From an uncultured Actinomycetes bacterium (GTDB lineage: Bacteria > Actinomycetota > Acidimicrobiia > Acidimicrobiales > Acidimicrobilacustridaceae), in the NCBI GenBank assembly GCA_937927725.1, contig CALBSE010000012.1, positions 21,162 to 85,161 on the forward strand: DNA of 64,000 nt, in the 5' to 3' direction. Below the pieces are notes generated by a model. It was given only the letters and a program-made list of their open reading frames with translations. It did no database searches and was not told the DNA's origin. This document shows positions 51,710-59,491 of this stretch, in pieces. A program made the position numbers and the translations under genes. How positions within the stretch are numbered: the stretch's first letter is position 1; every line of letters starts with the position of its first letter.

Positions 51710-52977
51710 ACATCCAAGAGCAGGTAGACCATCTCATCGATACTCGACCGGGCAAAGAGTTGCTCACAGCGGTGTACGACGATCCCGCGTATCCGATTGT
51801 TGATGGGCTCATTTACCGATCAGGCGGAAATACAGCGGCCTACATGATTCTCACCGACAACGGTCGAATCATCATCAATACGGGCATGGGCTACGAAGCC
51901 CCGCATCACAAGCGCGTCTTCGATGCGATTTGTCCAGGACCAACCCATCACATCATTACGACACAGGCTCACGTCGATCACGTAGGTGGCGTCGACCTAT
52001 TTAAAGAGCCGGGAACGACATACATCGCCCAGGCAAACAATCCCGCGTGTCAGGCCGACGACAAACGCATTCAGGACTTGCGCGGTCGCACGGCGGGGAT
52101 TTGGTTCGACATGTTGGGCACCGATGCTCGACGCATCTATATGGAGAACCCGGGCGTCTCGATGAACCAGTCGGTTCCGATGCCCGACATCATGTTTGAC
52201 GAGCGTCTCGATCTCAACGTCGATGGTCTTCGAATCGAACTTCTGGCTGCTGTTGGTGAGACCATCGATTGCCTTGTTGTTTGGCTGCCCGATCACAAGA
52301 TCGCTCTTGTGAGCAATCTCTTCGGTCCGCTGTTCCCTCACTTCCCGAACGTGAACACGATCCGCGGTGACAAGTACCGCTTTGTGGAGCCGCAGCTGGC
52401 GACGAATCGAATGGTTCGTGCCCTTCGCCCGGAGATGCTTGTCACCGGCCGCAACGAGCCAATTGTCGGCGCTGACCTCATCGAGGCCTGCCTTGAACGC
52501 CTTCACGACGCGGTGACATACGTGCACGAAGAAACGCTTAAGGGCTTTAATGCCGGCGTCGATGTCTGGACGCTCATGGACAAGATCCAACTTCCGCCCG
52601 AACTTCGGGTGGGCCAGGGCTACGGCAAAGTTTCTTGGGCAGTTCGCACGTTCTGGGAGGAATATGTCGGTTGGTTCAAGCTCGAATCAACGACCGAGTT
52701 CTATCCCGATAGCGCGCCTGCTGCGCTCGCTGAACTCCTCGCGCTAACGGGAACGGAGGCCGCGCTCGATCGAGCAGAAGCGGCGCTTGCCCGTGGCGAT
52801 GCTCCACTTGCGATCAAGTTGGGCGAAGCGATTGCTCAGGTGGAACCCGAAAACGTTCGCTTGCGAGTACTGATGGCTGGTGCGCATCAGTACCTCATCG
52901 ACAACGGTGGCGACGAAAGCTTCTGGGAGAGCGGCTGGTTGCGCACCGAACTCGCCCGCTGGAGCGAGGAGGCGTGA
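51706..52977 (+). CDS. Alkylsulfatase-like metallo-beta-lactamase protein with altered metal motif
   Basis: A 423-residue protein with an N-terminal metallo-beta-lactamase fold and a C-terminal alkylsulfatase dimerisation-like domain (GYGKVSWAVRTFWEEYVGWF, with LDRAEAALARGD). It lacks the SCP2-like third domain of SdsA1. The metal motif THxHxDH reads TTQAHVDH, so the first His (position 87) is Gln, and the later EN/H segment reads SNLFGPLFPHF. One metal site is therefore probably altered. It may hydrolyse another ester type, or bind rather than cleave. It overlaps the sulfotransferase and P450 genes. Confidence 0.82.
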   Translation: MNIQEQVDHLIDTRPGKELLTAVYDDPAYPIVDGLIYRSGGNTAAYMILTDNGRIIINTGMGYEAPHHKRVFDAICPGPTHHIITTQAHVDHVGGVDLFKEPGTTYIAQANNPACQADDKRIQDLRGRTAGIWFDMLGTDARRIYMENPGVSMNQSVPMPDIMFDERLDLNVDGLRIELLAAVGETIDCLVVWLPDHKIALVSNLFGPLFPHFPNVNTIRGDKYRFVEPQLATNRMVRALRPEMLVTGRNEPIVGADLIEACLERLHDAVTYVHEETLKGFNAGVDVWTLMDKIQLPPELRVGQGYGKVSWAVRTFWEEYVGWFKLESTTEFYPDSAPAALAELLALTGTEAALDRAEAALARGDAPLAIKLGEAIAQVEPENVRLRVLMAGAHQYLIDNGGDESFWESGWLRTELARWSEEA

Positions 52978-54221
52978 TGAGCGCGGACATCGATCTCAGC
53001 GACCCGAAGACACTCCTTCGTGAAGATGTGCTCGATGATCCGCGCGCGTTTTACGACCTGCTCCGCAAAGAAGCACCTGTCTGGCAGATTCCGGGTCAAA
53101 ACACGTTCCTCATTTCCGACCCGGTTCTCATCAAAGAAGCCGTTGGCAGGACCGATGACTTTTCGTCGAACATCGTCAACCTGTTGCATAACGACGGAAC
53201 CGGTTGCCCGGTTACGTTTCGTATTTCGAGCTATCGCGATCCCATTCAGGTGTTCTCGACGGCGGACCCACCCGACCACACTCGTCATCGCAAATTGGTC
53301 CAACCGCATTTGAGTCCCGGTGCGGTCGCCGAACTCGAGCCCTCTGTGCGCGCGATTGTTGATCGCTGTCTCGAACCGGTGCTCGCAAGTGGACGGGTTG
53401 ACATCGTTTCCACGTTCAGCGATCCGGTGCCCGCTCAAACCGTTTGTGCATTGCTCGGACTTCCGCCCGAGGATCTCGAGCAGGTTCTTCATTTCGCATT
53501 TGCGACGGGATCGCTGCTTGATGGCGTAACCGATATGGAGGGAATGGGTAAGGCAGCGACAGCAGCGCTCGAACTGGGAATTTTTGTCCACACTCGATTT
53601 GAAGAAGAACTGGCGAAAGCTCCTGAAGATCGAGGGGGGCTCCTTGGAATTTTTGCGGCGATGTTCGAAGCAGGTGAAGTCACGAAAGACGAAGTGGGCA
53701 GCATGCTCACGGTCTTCGTCACTGCCGGCTCAGAAACCACTGCAAGTTTGATGGCCACGGCAATCGAAACACTCGCTCATGATCAAGCGCTGCAGGAACG
53801 ATTGCGCCAGGACCCGTCAGCAATTCCTGATGCGATTGAAACGTTCTTGCGCGAAGACGGGCCCTTCCAGTTTCACTATCGCTATGTTCCGGTCGATACC
53901 GCAATTGGTGGGGTGAGTATTCCTGCTGAGAGTTGTGTGATGTTGATGTGGGCCGCGGCGAATCGCCCGGCTCCGGACTCAATCGATGCCGACACCGCGG
54001 ACGACGCAGATCGCCGCTTGGCGCCGCACTTCGCATTCGGCCGCGGAATCCATTTCTGCATCGGTGCGCCGGTCGCCCGTATGGAAACTCGGATTGCGCT
54101 TGAACAGCTCCTCGCGTCGACGAAGTCGTTCCGTGTCGACCCCGACAATCCAATGGTGCGCCGACCCAGCATTTTCATTCGTCGTCACGGCACACTCCCA
54201 TTACTTCTTGAAAGCGCCTGA
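52977..54221 (+). CDS. Cytochrome P450 lacking the ExxR glutamate
   Basis: A 414-residue P450. The heme loop FGRGIHFCIGAP carries Cys361, and the I-helix has the normal AGSETT (250-255). The K-helix motif, almost invariant ExxR, reads IETFLRED: Arg292 is kept but position 289 is Thr, with a Glu one residue earlier. Loss of ExxR Glu is known in only a few families (for example CYP157). The rest of the fold looks complete, including DPPDHTRHRKL. Start ATG 52977 with GGAGG just upstream; a GTG one codon earlier is possible. It shares its first base with the stop of the preceding gene. Confidence 0.88.
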   Translation: MSADIDLSDPKTLLREDVLDDPRAFYDLLRKEAPVWQIPGQNTFLISDPVLIKEAVGRTDDFSSNIVNLLHNDGTGCPVTFRISSYRDPIQVFSTADPPDHTRHRKLVQPHLSPGAVAELEPSVRAIVDRCLEPVLASGRVDIVSTFSDPVPAQTVCALLGLPPEDLEQVLHFAFATGSLLDGVTDMEGMGKAATAALELGIFVHTRFEEELAKAPEDRGGLLGIFAAMFEAGEVTKDEVGSMLTVFVTAGSETTASLMATAIETLAHDQALQERLRQDPSAIPDAIETFLREDGPFQFHYRYVPVDTAIGGVSIPAESCVMLMWAAANRPAPDSIDADTADDADRRLAPHFAFGRGIHFCIGAPVARMETRIALEQLLASTKSFRVDPDNPMVRRPSIFIRRHGTLPLLLESA

Positions 54222-54228
54222 CGTTGCC

Positions 54229-55089
54229 ATGACCTCTCCAAGTTTTCGACGTGATCTCAATATGGGAAACACATGGCTGCTGCCGGAGTGGAGCACTGGA
54301 CCTGTTGGCGACGAGCGTGCCGTGCTCGAGGAAGCGAAGGCCGCTGGTTATCAGGGCATTCAGGGCGCCAATCCTGCGTTATGTCTTGAACTTGGACTCG
54401 TTCCCGTGACCTTCGATATTCGGATCGTTCCCGGCGGTCTTGTTGAGCGCGCGCAGCAGTGGGCCGATCAGGGAATCGTGTGCAGCACGCTCATGGTCGG
54501 GACGGGGATGGAGTCTGATGACGAGATGGATCGTCTTGCTGAAGAAGTACTTGAAGCAAGTACATCATCTGGCGTTCCGCTTTTGATTGAAACGCATCGG
54601 GCGACGATGACTCAAGACATGTGGCGAACGCTTCGACTCGTTGAGCGCTTCCCTGAGATCCGATTCAACGGCGACTTTTCTCACTGGTACACCGGTCATG
54701 ACATGCCAGTAGGGGACATGACCGAGAAGATTGATCAGCTCGCTCCGGTGATGGAACGAGTGCGCTACATGCACGGTCGAATCGGAACCGGTGGCTGCGT
54801 GCAGATCGATATTGGCGATGGCGAAGACGACGCCGCACCGGTCAATCACTTCCGTGCAATGTGGACGAAAGCCTTTGAAGGATTCATCGCCAACGCCGCA
54901 AATGACGCAGTGCCAGTTGCCGATTTACAGATCGGTTTCGCACCGGAACTGTTGCCTGCCGACTTTGGTTATGCGCGAAAGTTCCTGACACCGAGCGGTG
55001 AACTCGAAGAAGAAGGCGATCGCTGGGAGCAGGGGCTGGTACTCACTCGGATAGCGAGCGAGTGTTTTGCTGAAGCATTGAATGCCTAA
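54229..55089 (+). CDS. Sugar-phosphate isomerase/epimerase-like TIM barrel
   Basis: A 286-residue protein of the AP_endonuc_2/xylose-isomerase-like TIM-barrel family. Metal-site strands are LLIETHRATMTQD, FNGDFSHWYTG, and RYMHGRIGTG, which carry the Glu, Asp/His and His positions typical of these isomerases. Family members epimerise ketosugars or act on inositols and other polyols. It lies seven bases after the P450 stop and is probably the last gene of the TetR operon. No terminator was recognised after it. The substrate is unknown. Confidence 0.8.
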   Translation: MTSPSFRRDLNMGNTWLLPEWSTGPVGDERAVLEEAKAAGYQGIQGANPALCLELGLVPVTFDIRIVPGGLVERAQQWADQGIVCSTLMVGTGMESDDEMDRLAEEVLEASTSSGVPLLIETHRATMTQDMWRTLRLVERFPEIRFNGDFSHWYTGHDMPVGDMTEKIDQLAPVMERVRYMHGRIGTGGCVQIDIGDGEDDAAPVNHFRAMWTKAFEGFIANAANDAVPVADLQIGFAPELLPADFGYARKFLTPSGELEEEGDRWEQGLVLTRIASECFAEALNA

Positions 55090-55297
55090 GTCGTCGCCGC
55101 AGCGTTACAGCGTGACGGTATTGGCGACGCCTTCGGCTTCGAGAATCGCCGAGCACTGCGCCTGTGCGCCGATCGGGCATTGGAGCAATTGATGAAGCAC
55201 GGTTTGCGCTTGTTTTTCGAGCACAACGATTCGAACGGGCCTCTGGTGCGTGCGCTTCTTGGGCCGACGATACGGGAGTAGACGCCGCAACCATTGG

Positions 55298-55310
55298 TAC
55301 CCTCGCTGTT
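55298..55310 (+). promoter_or_regulatory. Leaderless -10 box, DUF1801 gene
   Basis: TACCCT, then seven bases, then the ATG at 55311. The 221 bases between 55090 and 55310 otherwise hold only weak open frames, the best being a minus-strand frame at 55105-55290 with a TTG start and no ribosome site. Confidence 0.35.
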
Positions 55311-55886
55311 ATGGCAAACCTTGTTGAGCAGTTCATTAAGAAATCGCCCAACTGGTCTGAAGAAATGGCCGCGTTGCGCGCGGTGTTGTTGAAGACGGGT
55401 CTCACTGAAGACATCAAATGGGCAAAGCCCTGTTACAGCGATGACGGCGACAACATCGCCATCATGCAACCGATGAAGAACTTCCTCGCGCTGATGTTTT
55501 TCAAAGGCGCGCTGATGGCCGATCCCAAGGGTGTGCTGGAAAGCCAAGGGCCCAACTCGCGTTCGGCGAAACGCATGTGCATTCGTTCTGTTGCCGACGT
55601 GAACAACAACGCTGCGACCATCCGCAAGCTGGTGGCTGAAGCGATTGCGGTCGAGGCGCAGGGTCTTGAAGCTGCTCCGGCCCCGAAATTGGAACTGGTG
55701 GCAGAACTGCAGGCCCGCTTCAAGAAGGACAAAGCGCTGAAGGCGGCCTTTGAGGGCCTCACCCCTGGCCGTCAGCGGGAATACAACCTCCATTTTTCGA
55801 GCGCCAAGCAGGCCGCCACCCGTGACTCCCGCATCGACAAATGCGTCGACCAGATCCTGGCGGGCAAGGGCCTCCGCGACCGCTGA
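55311..55886 (+). CDS. DUF1801/YdeI-family protein
   Basis: A 191-residue protein of the YdeI/OmpD-associated type. The N-terminal DUF1801 domain (about 15-110) shows LTEDIKWAKPCYSDDG, NFLALMFFKGALMADPKGVLE in two parts and KRMCIRSVAD. The C-terminal helical part (about 140-190) has ALKAAFEGLTPGRQREYNLHF and ends with SRIDKCVDQILAGKGLRDR. This full-length arrangement is common and its biochemical role is unknown. The ATG at 55311 is chosen because the upstream extension of the frame has no protein-like content. It is a single gene outside the preceding operon. Confidence 0.85.
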   Translation: MANLVEQFIKKSPNWSEEMAALRAVLLKTGLTEDIKWAKPCYSDDGDNIAIMQPMKNFLALMFFKGALMADPKGVLESQGPNSRSAKRMCIRSVADVNNNAATIRKLVAEAIAVEAQGLEAAPAPKLELVAELQARFKKDKALKAAFEGLTPGRQREYNLHFSSAKQAATRDSRIDKCVDQILAGKGLRDR

Positions 55887-55931
55887 TCAGCGTGAACCGC
55901 TATGACTTCAAGGCTACCCTTTGCCACCTGA

Positions 55932-55947
55932 TCGGTCGTCCGACCGA
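55932..55947. promoter_or_regulatory. 7-bp inverted repeat upstream of SDR gene
   Basis: TCGGTCG (55932-55938), TC, CGACCGA (55941-55947), ending 26 bases before the GTG start of the SDR gene. It is a possible operator. No regulator gene is adjacent. Confidence 0.35.
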
Positions 55948-55973
55948 ATCGCTCATTGTGTAAGGGGAATGTT

Positions 55974-56783
55974 GTGGGTCGTCTCGCAGGCAAGGTCGCG
56001 TTCATCACCGGAGCCGCTCGTGGTCAGGGTCGTTCCCATGCAGTGCTCATGGCCAAAGAAGGCGCTGATGTGATCATCAGCGATATCTGCGGTCCGGTTG
56101 GTTCGAGCGGTGTTGTCCCGGCGACACCGGAAGATCTTGCCGAAACCGTTCGCCTCGTCGAAGAGACCGGCCAGCGTGTGATCTGGGATCGCGTTGATGT
56201 TCGTGAACCCGACGCGCTGAAGGCACTGGCCAAGCGCGGCATCGACGAACTCGGTTACATCACCACCGTTGTTGCCAACGCCGGCATCCTCAACTGGTCG
56301 CGTACTCACGAGATGACCCAGGATCAGTGGCAGGACGTCATCGACGTGAACCTCACTGGCGCGTACAACACGGTGCAAGCGGTGCTTCCGCATTTCCTCG
56401 AGCGCGGTGAAGGTGGTTGCTTCATCGTGATCAGCTCGGCTGCAGGCCTCAAGGGTCAGCCGTTCACGCTTTCCTACACCGCAGCAAAGCACGGTCTTGT
56501 CGGCATCGTGAATGCACTCACCATCGAATACGGCGAGTACAACATTCGAGCCAACTCAATTCATCAAGCCGGAGTCACCACGCCGATGGGCGATGTTCCC
56601 GGCCTTGGCGCCCTTATTGAAGAGCGCGCCTTCACGGTTGGCCCGGTGTTTATGAACACGATGCCGGTCGAGTTCATTGAACCAGTTGATGTTTCGAATG
56701 CCGTGATCTATCTCGCCAGTGACGAAGCTCGTTATGTCACCGGTATGCAGATGAAGATCGACGCAGGCCTCGTAGGCCGCTGA
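55974..56783 (+). CDS. Mycofactocin-coupled-type SDR
   Basis: A 269-residue SDR of the TIGR03971 type. It begins VGRLAGKVAFITGAARGQGRSHAV and has the insertion after the second strand ending in PATPEDLAETVRLVEETGQR, which marks dehydrogenases with tightly bound NAD that hand electrons to mycofactocin. Catalytic residues are the Ser in ISSAAGL and Tyr/Lys in YTAAKHG. No mycofactocin maturation genes (mftA-F) are in the window, so they should lie elsewhere in the genome. The GTG start at 55974 has AAGGGG seven bases upstream. A strong terminator follows. Confidence 0.88.
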   Translation: MGRLAGKVAFITGAARGQGRSHAVLMAKEGADVIISDICGPVGSSGVVPATPEDLAETVRLVEETGQRVIWDRVDVREPDALKALAKRGIDELGYITTVVANAGILNWSRTHEMTQDQWQDVIDVNLTGAYNTVQAVLPHFLERGEGGCFIVISSAAGLKGQPFTLSYTAAKHGLVGIVNALTIEYGEYNIRANSIHQAGVTTPMGDVPGLGALIEERAFTVGPVFMNTMPVEFIEPVDVSNAVIYLASDEARYVTGMQMKIDAGLVGR

Positions 56784-56800
56784 TTCTCGGCCAGCACGCG

Positions 56801-56830
56801 AAAGAGCCGACCCAATGGGTCGGCTCTTTT
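56801..56830. terminator. Strong bidirectional rho-independent terminator
   Basis: AAAGAGCCGACCC (56801-56813), loop AAT, GGGTCGGCTCTTT (56817-56829) plus T. The perfect 13-bp stem has A-rich and T-rich flanks, so it can serve both the SDR (plus) and the beta-helix protein gene (minus). Confidence 0.88.
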
Positions 56831-56846
56831 CATTTTTGCGATGTCC

Positions 56847-58445
56847 TTAACCCGTGAATGCGGGAGCAATCGGGTCGGTGGAAACTGTGGTTGTCGTGGT
56901 CGTCGTTTCGCCGGGAGCAACGGTTGTTGTCGTCGTCGACGGCGGTGTCGGATCGGGCTGCGTCTCCACAGCACCCATATCGGAGATGCCGTCATAGATG
57001 CGCAGATACCCGTTGCCACGTTGATCGAATCCGTCACCGGCGAAGGCAAACCAGGTCGGCGGGCCAGCATTGATGACGGGAGAACCAGATGCGGGTTTCA
57101 TCGTGAACGTTGGTCCACCGTTATCGGCAAGCGCACCAAGTTGGGCACTCGTGTCGTAAACGTTTCCTCCGCCATCAGTGATGGGGCTGAAACTCCCGCG
57201 TGAGCCCATCACCAATGAATTCGTAAGAGTGAGAGCGCTCTTTGAGTAAATGTCATCGGCTGCTGTGCCAGTGCCGGAGTTCGTGGTGTTGTCAGAAACG
57301 ATGGTGCCATTGATGTTGACGGATCCTGCTGTTCCGCCATCGCCGTCGGCGAAGTACAAGGTTTGGCTGCCAGATGAGTTGCCCGAAATGGTGCTGAAAA
57401 GAATTCGGGAAGTCGCGTAACTGTCCATCTCGAGAGTCGTTCCACCCGAGGCTGTTGCGGTGTTGTTCGCAATTGTGCAATTAGCAACGAGAGCGTTGTT
57501 AAACCCGCTGCTGATAAAGAATGCCGAGTTCCCTTGAGCTGTGTTTCCGCTGAGCGTTGAATTCGTCATAGTGAAACCCTGAAAGGCCAGTGCCTCGAGG
57601 CCGCCACCCCACCAACCAGAACTGTTATTCGCGAAGGTTGTTGCATCAATCGTGACGACGCCAGCATCTTGAAGAGACGCACCACCGGCGCGATGGTTCG
57701 ACGTAACCGCGTTGTCGTTCACTGTGGATCCAACGAGAGAAACGTCGCCTGTGTGATACATGCGAAGGCCTCCACCCCTTCCATTCTCTGTGGTGTTCCC
57801 GCTGATGACGGAATTCGTGATGGTGACGTCGCCAACTTTGTAGGCATACACGCCTCCACCGCCCCCGTGTGAGCTGTTGTTCGAGATTTCGGAATCGATG
57901 ATCGTCAGTCCTGCTCCGCTGTTGTTGACGTTGGTAGTTGAGATACCGCCTCCCACCGCGGCTGCGCTGTTTCCGGAAATAACAAGACCGGAGAGCGTGA
58001 GATCGATACCAGAATTAAAAATCGCTCCGCCATAGCCCGCCGAACCATCCGTCAAGGTGAGGCCTGAGATCGAAACTGTGGTCGGGGAAATGTTGTTGTA
58101 GAGATAAAAGATTCGGCTTGCGTTGTTGCCGGAGATTGTGGAACTTGCTGCGCCCAAGCCGATGATCGTGACGCTGTCATTAACGAGAAGGTGGCTAGTC
58201 GTCAGCGTGATGGTTCCGGCTGCACTTGCATCGAACACGATGATGTCGGCACCAGGGTTGGTGTTCGCATCGTTGACTGCCTGACGAAGGCTTCCCGCTC
58301 CGCTGTCGAGCAGATTGGTGACGTGGTACGTGTTTGGCGTTGCACCGGCGTTCGGTGCCAGCGCCAGGCCGCCGGCGAGACCGCCAACGAGCAGTGATCC
58401 ACCGGCGGCGACGCGGCCGGTCTTTGTCGAAAGTGGTGAATTCAC
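56847..58445 (-). CDS. Secreted parallel beta-helix surface protein with C-terminal PAFTG
   Basis: A 532-residue exported protein. After a signal peptide (about 10-35, ending NAGA) comes a CSLREA-like segment (LLDSGAGSLRQAV, DIIVFDA) and then about 17 beta-helix rungs with NNS, SGN and GGG turns such as STISGNNAS and GGGISTTN. A Thr-rich linker (about 497-522) precedes the end DPIAPAFTG. Proteins of this kind are adhesins or surface polysaccharide-binding proteins. The GTG start at 58443-58445 has AGGAG five bases upstream. The last nine residues match those of the proteins encoded at 61420 and 62756. Confidence 0.85.
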   Translation of the reverse strand: MNSPLSTKTGRVAAGGSLLVGGLAGGLALAPNAGATPNTYHVTNLLDSGAGSLRQAVNDANTNPGADIIVFDASAAGTITLTTSHLLVNDSVTIIGLGAASSTISGNNASRIFYLYNNISPTTVSISGLTLTDGSAGYGGAIFNSGIDLTLSGLVISGNSAAAVGGGISTTNVNNSGAGLTIIDSEISNNSSHGGGGGVYAYKVGDVTITNSVISGNTTENGRGGGLRMYHTGDVSLVGSTVNDNAVTSNHRAGGASLQDAGVVTIDATTFANNSSGWWGGGLEALAFQGFTMTNSTLSGNTAQGNSAFFISSGFNNALVANCTIANNTATASGGTTLEMDSYATSRILFSTISGNSSGSQTLYFADGDGGTAGSVNINGTIVSDNTTNSGTGTAADDIYSKSALTLTNSLVMGSRGSFSPITDGGGNVYDTSAQLGALADNGGPTFTMKPASGSPVINAGPPTWFAFAGDGFDQRGNGYLRIYDGISDMGAVETQPDPTPPSTTTTTVAPGETTTTTTTVSTDPIAPAFTG

Positions 58446-58556
58446 GGGAACTCCTCGGTCGTGCCCGCGTGTCGGGCGACGCCGCAAAGTATTGCACCAA
58501 ACTGGTGAGATACGCCTAACCCGAAACCTCGGCAGGTAGAGAGACAGAATCTCGCA

Positions 58557-58916
58557 TCAGGGCGAACAGAAGTGATCCTTCAGTTCTGAACACGCGCATC
58601 GGAGCGTCGCGAACGGTTCGTCAAGCGTCTGCCGAATCACCGCAAGGTCCACATCGAAATAGTGGTGAGCGAGACGATCGCGAAGCTTCGCTGCGAGTGA
58701 CCACGGCACATCACTTTGGTGAGATTTGAACTCGCGTGGAAGCGATTTGATTGCTTCGCCGATGATCACGAGGTCATAAAGGATTGCATCGGTCAGAGTT
58801 GACGCGAGTTGTTGATCGTTCGACACTTCTGCTTGTTCAAGGAGGCGCTCGGCTCGTGTCGCTGCGTCGATTCGCTCAATGATGTCATTGAGACGATCGC
58901 AGGGGCCCCGGCTCAA
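58557..58916 (-). CDS. hepT: HepT-family toxin (MntA-HepT system)
   Basis: A 119-residue protein of the HEPN/DUF86 family. The RNase-type motif RX4HxY is complete: Arg79, His84, Tyr86 in LRDRLAHHYF. Members act as tRNA- or mRNA-cleaving toxins and are neutralised when the partner nucleotidyltransferase AMPylates the Tyr. The start is a TTG that overlaps the antitoxin stop by four bases (TTGA), ensuring coupled synthesis. Such pairs are addiction or phage-defence modules. Confidence 0.87.
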   Translation of the reverse strand: MSRGPCDRLNDIIERIDAATRAERLLEQAEVSNDQQLASTLTDAILYDLVIIGEAIKSLPREFKSHQSDVPWSLAAKLRDRLAHHYFDVDLAVIRQTLDEPFATLRCACSELKDHFCSP

Positions 58917-59416
58917 AGGGGGACAGCTTCGGCCAATGCTCGTTTGGCGACGGCGGGCTTAAGGAGCGCCACCGGTGCGATGTCGACGCGTTCGTCGAGG
59001 AGTTGTTCTAAAGAGTCTGCGAGTTCGACAAGCGGAACGAGACCGCGTTCGACATCAAAGTCGACGAGGAGATCAATGTCGCTGCTTCGACGGTCATCAC
59101 CGCGTGCAACCGATCCAAAAAGGCGGACATTTATAGCGCCGGCCTGACGCGCCAAAGCGATGACTTCACGGCGATGACGCCGAAGCTTGATTGCGCGTTG
59201 GCCAGAAAGATCGGTGGCAGTCGCTTTTCGCACTGAAAGAAGCAACTCGGCTCCGGTCGCGTGAATGAGTCGTTCGAGGGTGGCGACTGATGGAGAAACG
59301 GCGCCAGATTCGTAGCGGGCAACTGCGGCTTGAGACGTGCTCGCACGCGCAGCGAGTTCGGCCTGGGAGAGACCCGCGTCAACCCTGGCTTGCTTGAGAA
59401 TGGCGGCGGAGCTCAT
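58913..59416 (-). CDS. mntA: HTH-MNT fusion antitoxin (MntA-like)
   Basis: A 167-residue fusion of an XRE-type helix-turn-helix (about 4-55: LSQAELAARASTSQAAVARYE key region) and a minimal nucleotidyltransferase domain. The MNT motif GSx10DxD is exact: Gly101-Ser102, Asp113, Asp115 in RLFGSVARGDDRR and SDIDLLVDF. It should AMPylate and silence HepT, and the HTH probably represses the operon. A 20-bp inverted repeat lies directly upstream of the start. The ATG at 59414-59416 is used. An upstream in-frame extension of 12 codons runs through the operator and is unlikely. Confidence 0.87.
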   Translation of the reverse strand: MSSAAILKQARVDAGLSQAELAARASTSQAAVARYESGAVSPSVATLERLIHATGAELLLSVRKATATDLSGQRAIKLRRHRREVIALARQAGAINVRLFGSVARGDDRRSSDIDLLVDFDVERGLVPLVELADSLEQLLDERVDIAPVALLKPAVAKRALAEAVPL

Positions 59417-59443
59417 TTGGCAATTATGCCTGTACCGGCATAA
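59417..59443 (-). promoter_or_regulatory. Operator and -10 box of mntA-hepT
   Basis: TTATGCC (59424-59430), TGTACC, GGCATAA (59437-59443) form a 7-6-7 inverted repeat. Read on the minus strand, one arm supplies CATAAT six bases before the ATG, so binding by the HTH protein would cover the -10 box of a leaderless mRNA. Confidence 0.65.
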
Positions 59444-59491
59444 ATGCTGCAAGGGCCGATTGGACCGATTTCAGGCGCTTCTGTCACGAAT

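Noticed and set aside
55105..55290. Possible small minus-strand gene of 61 residues
   Set aside because: The end of the translation looks somewhat protein-like, but it needs a TTG start without any ribosome site or -10 box, and no family was recognised.
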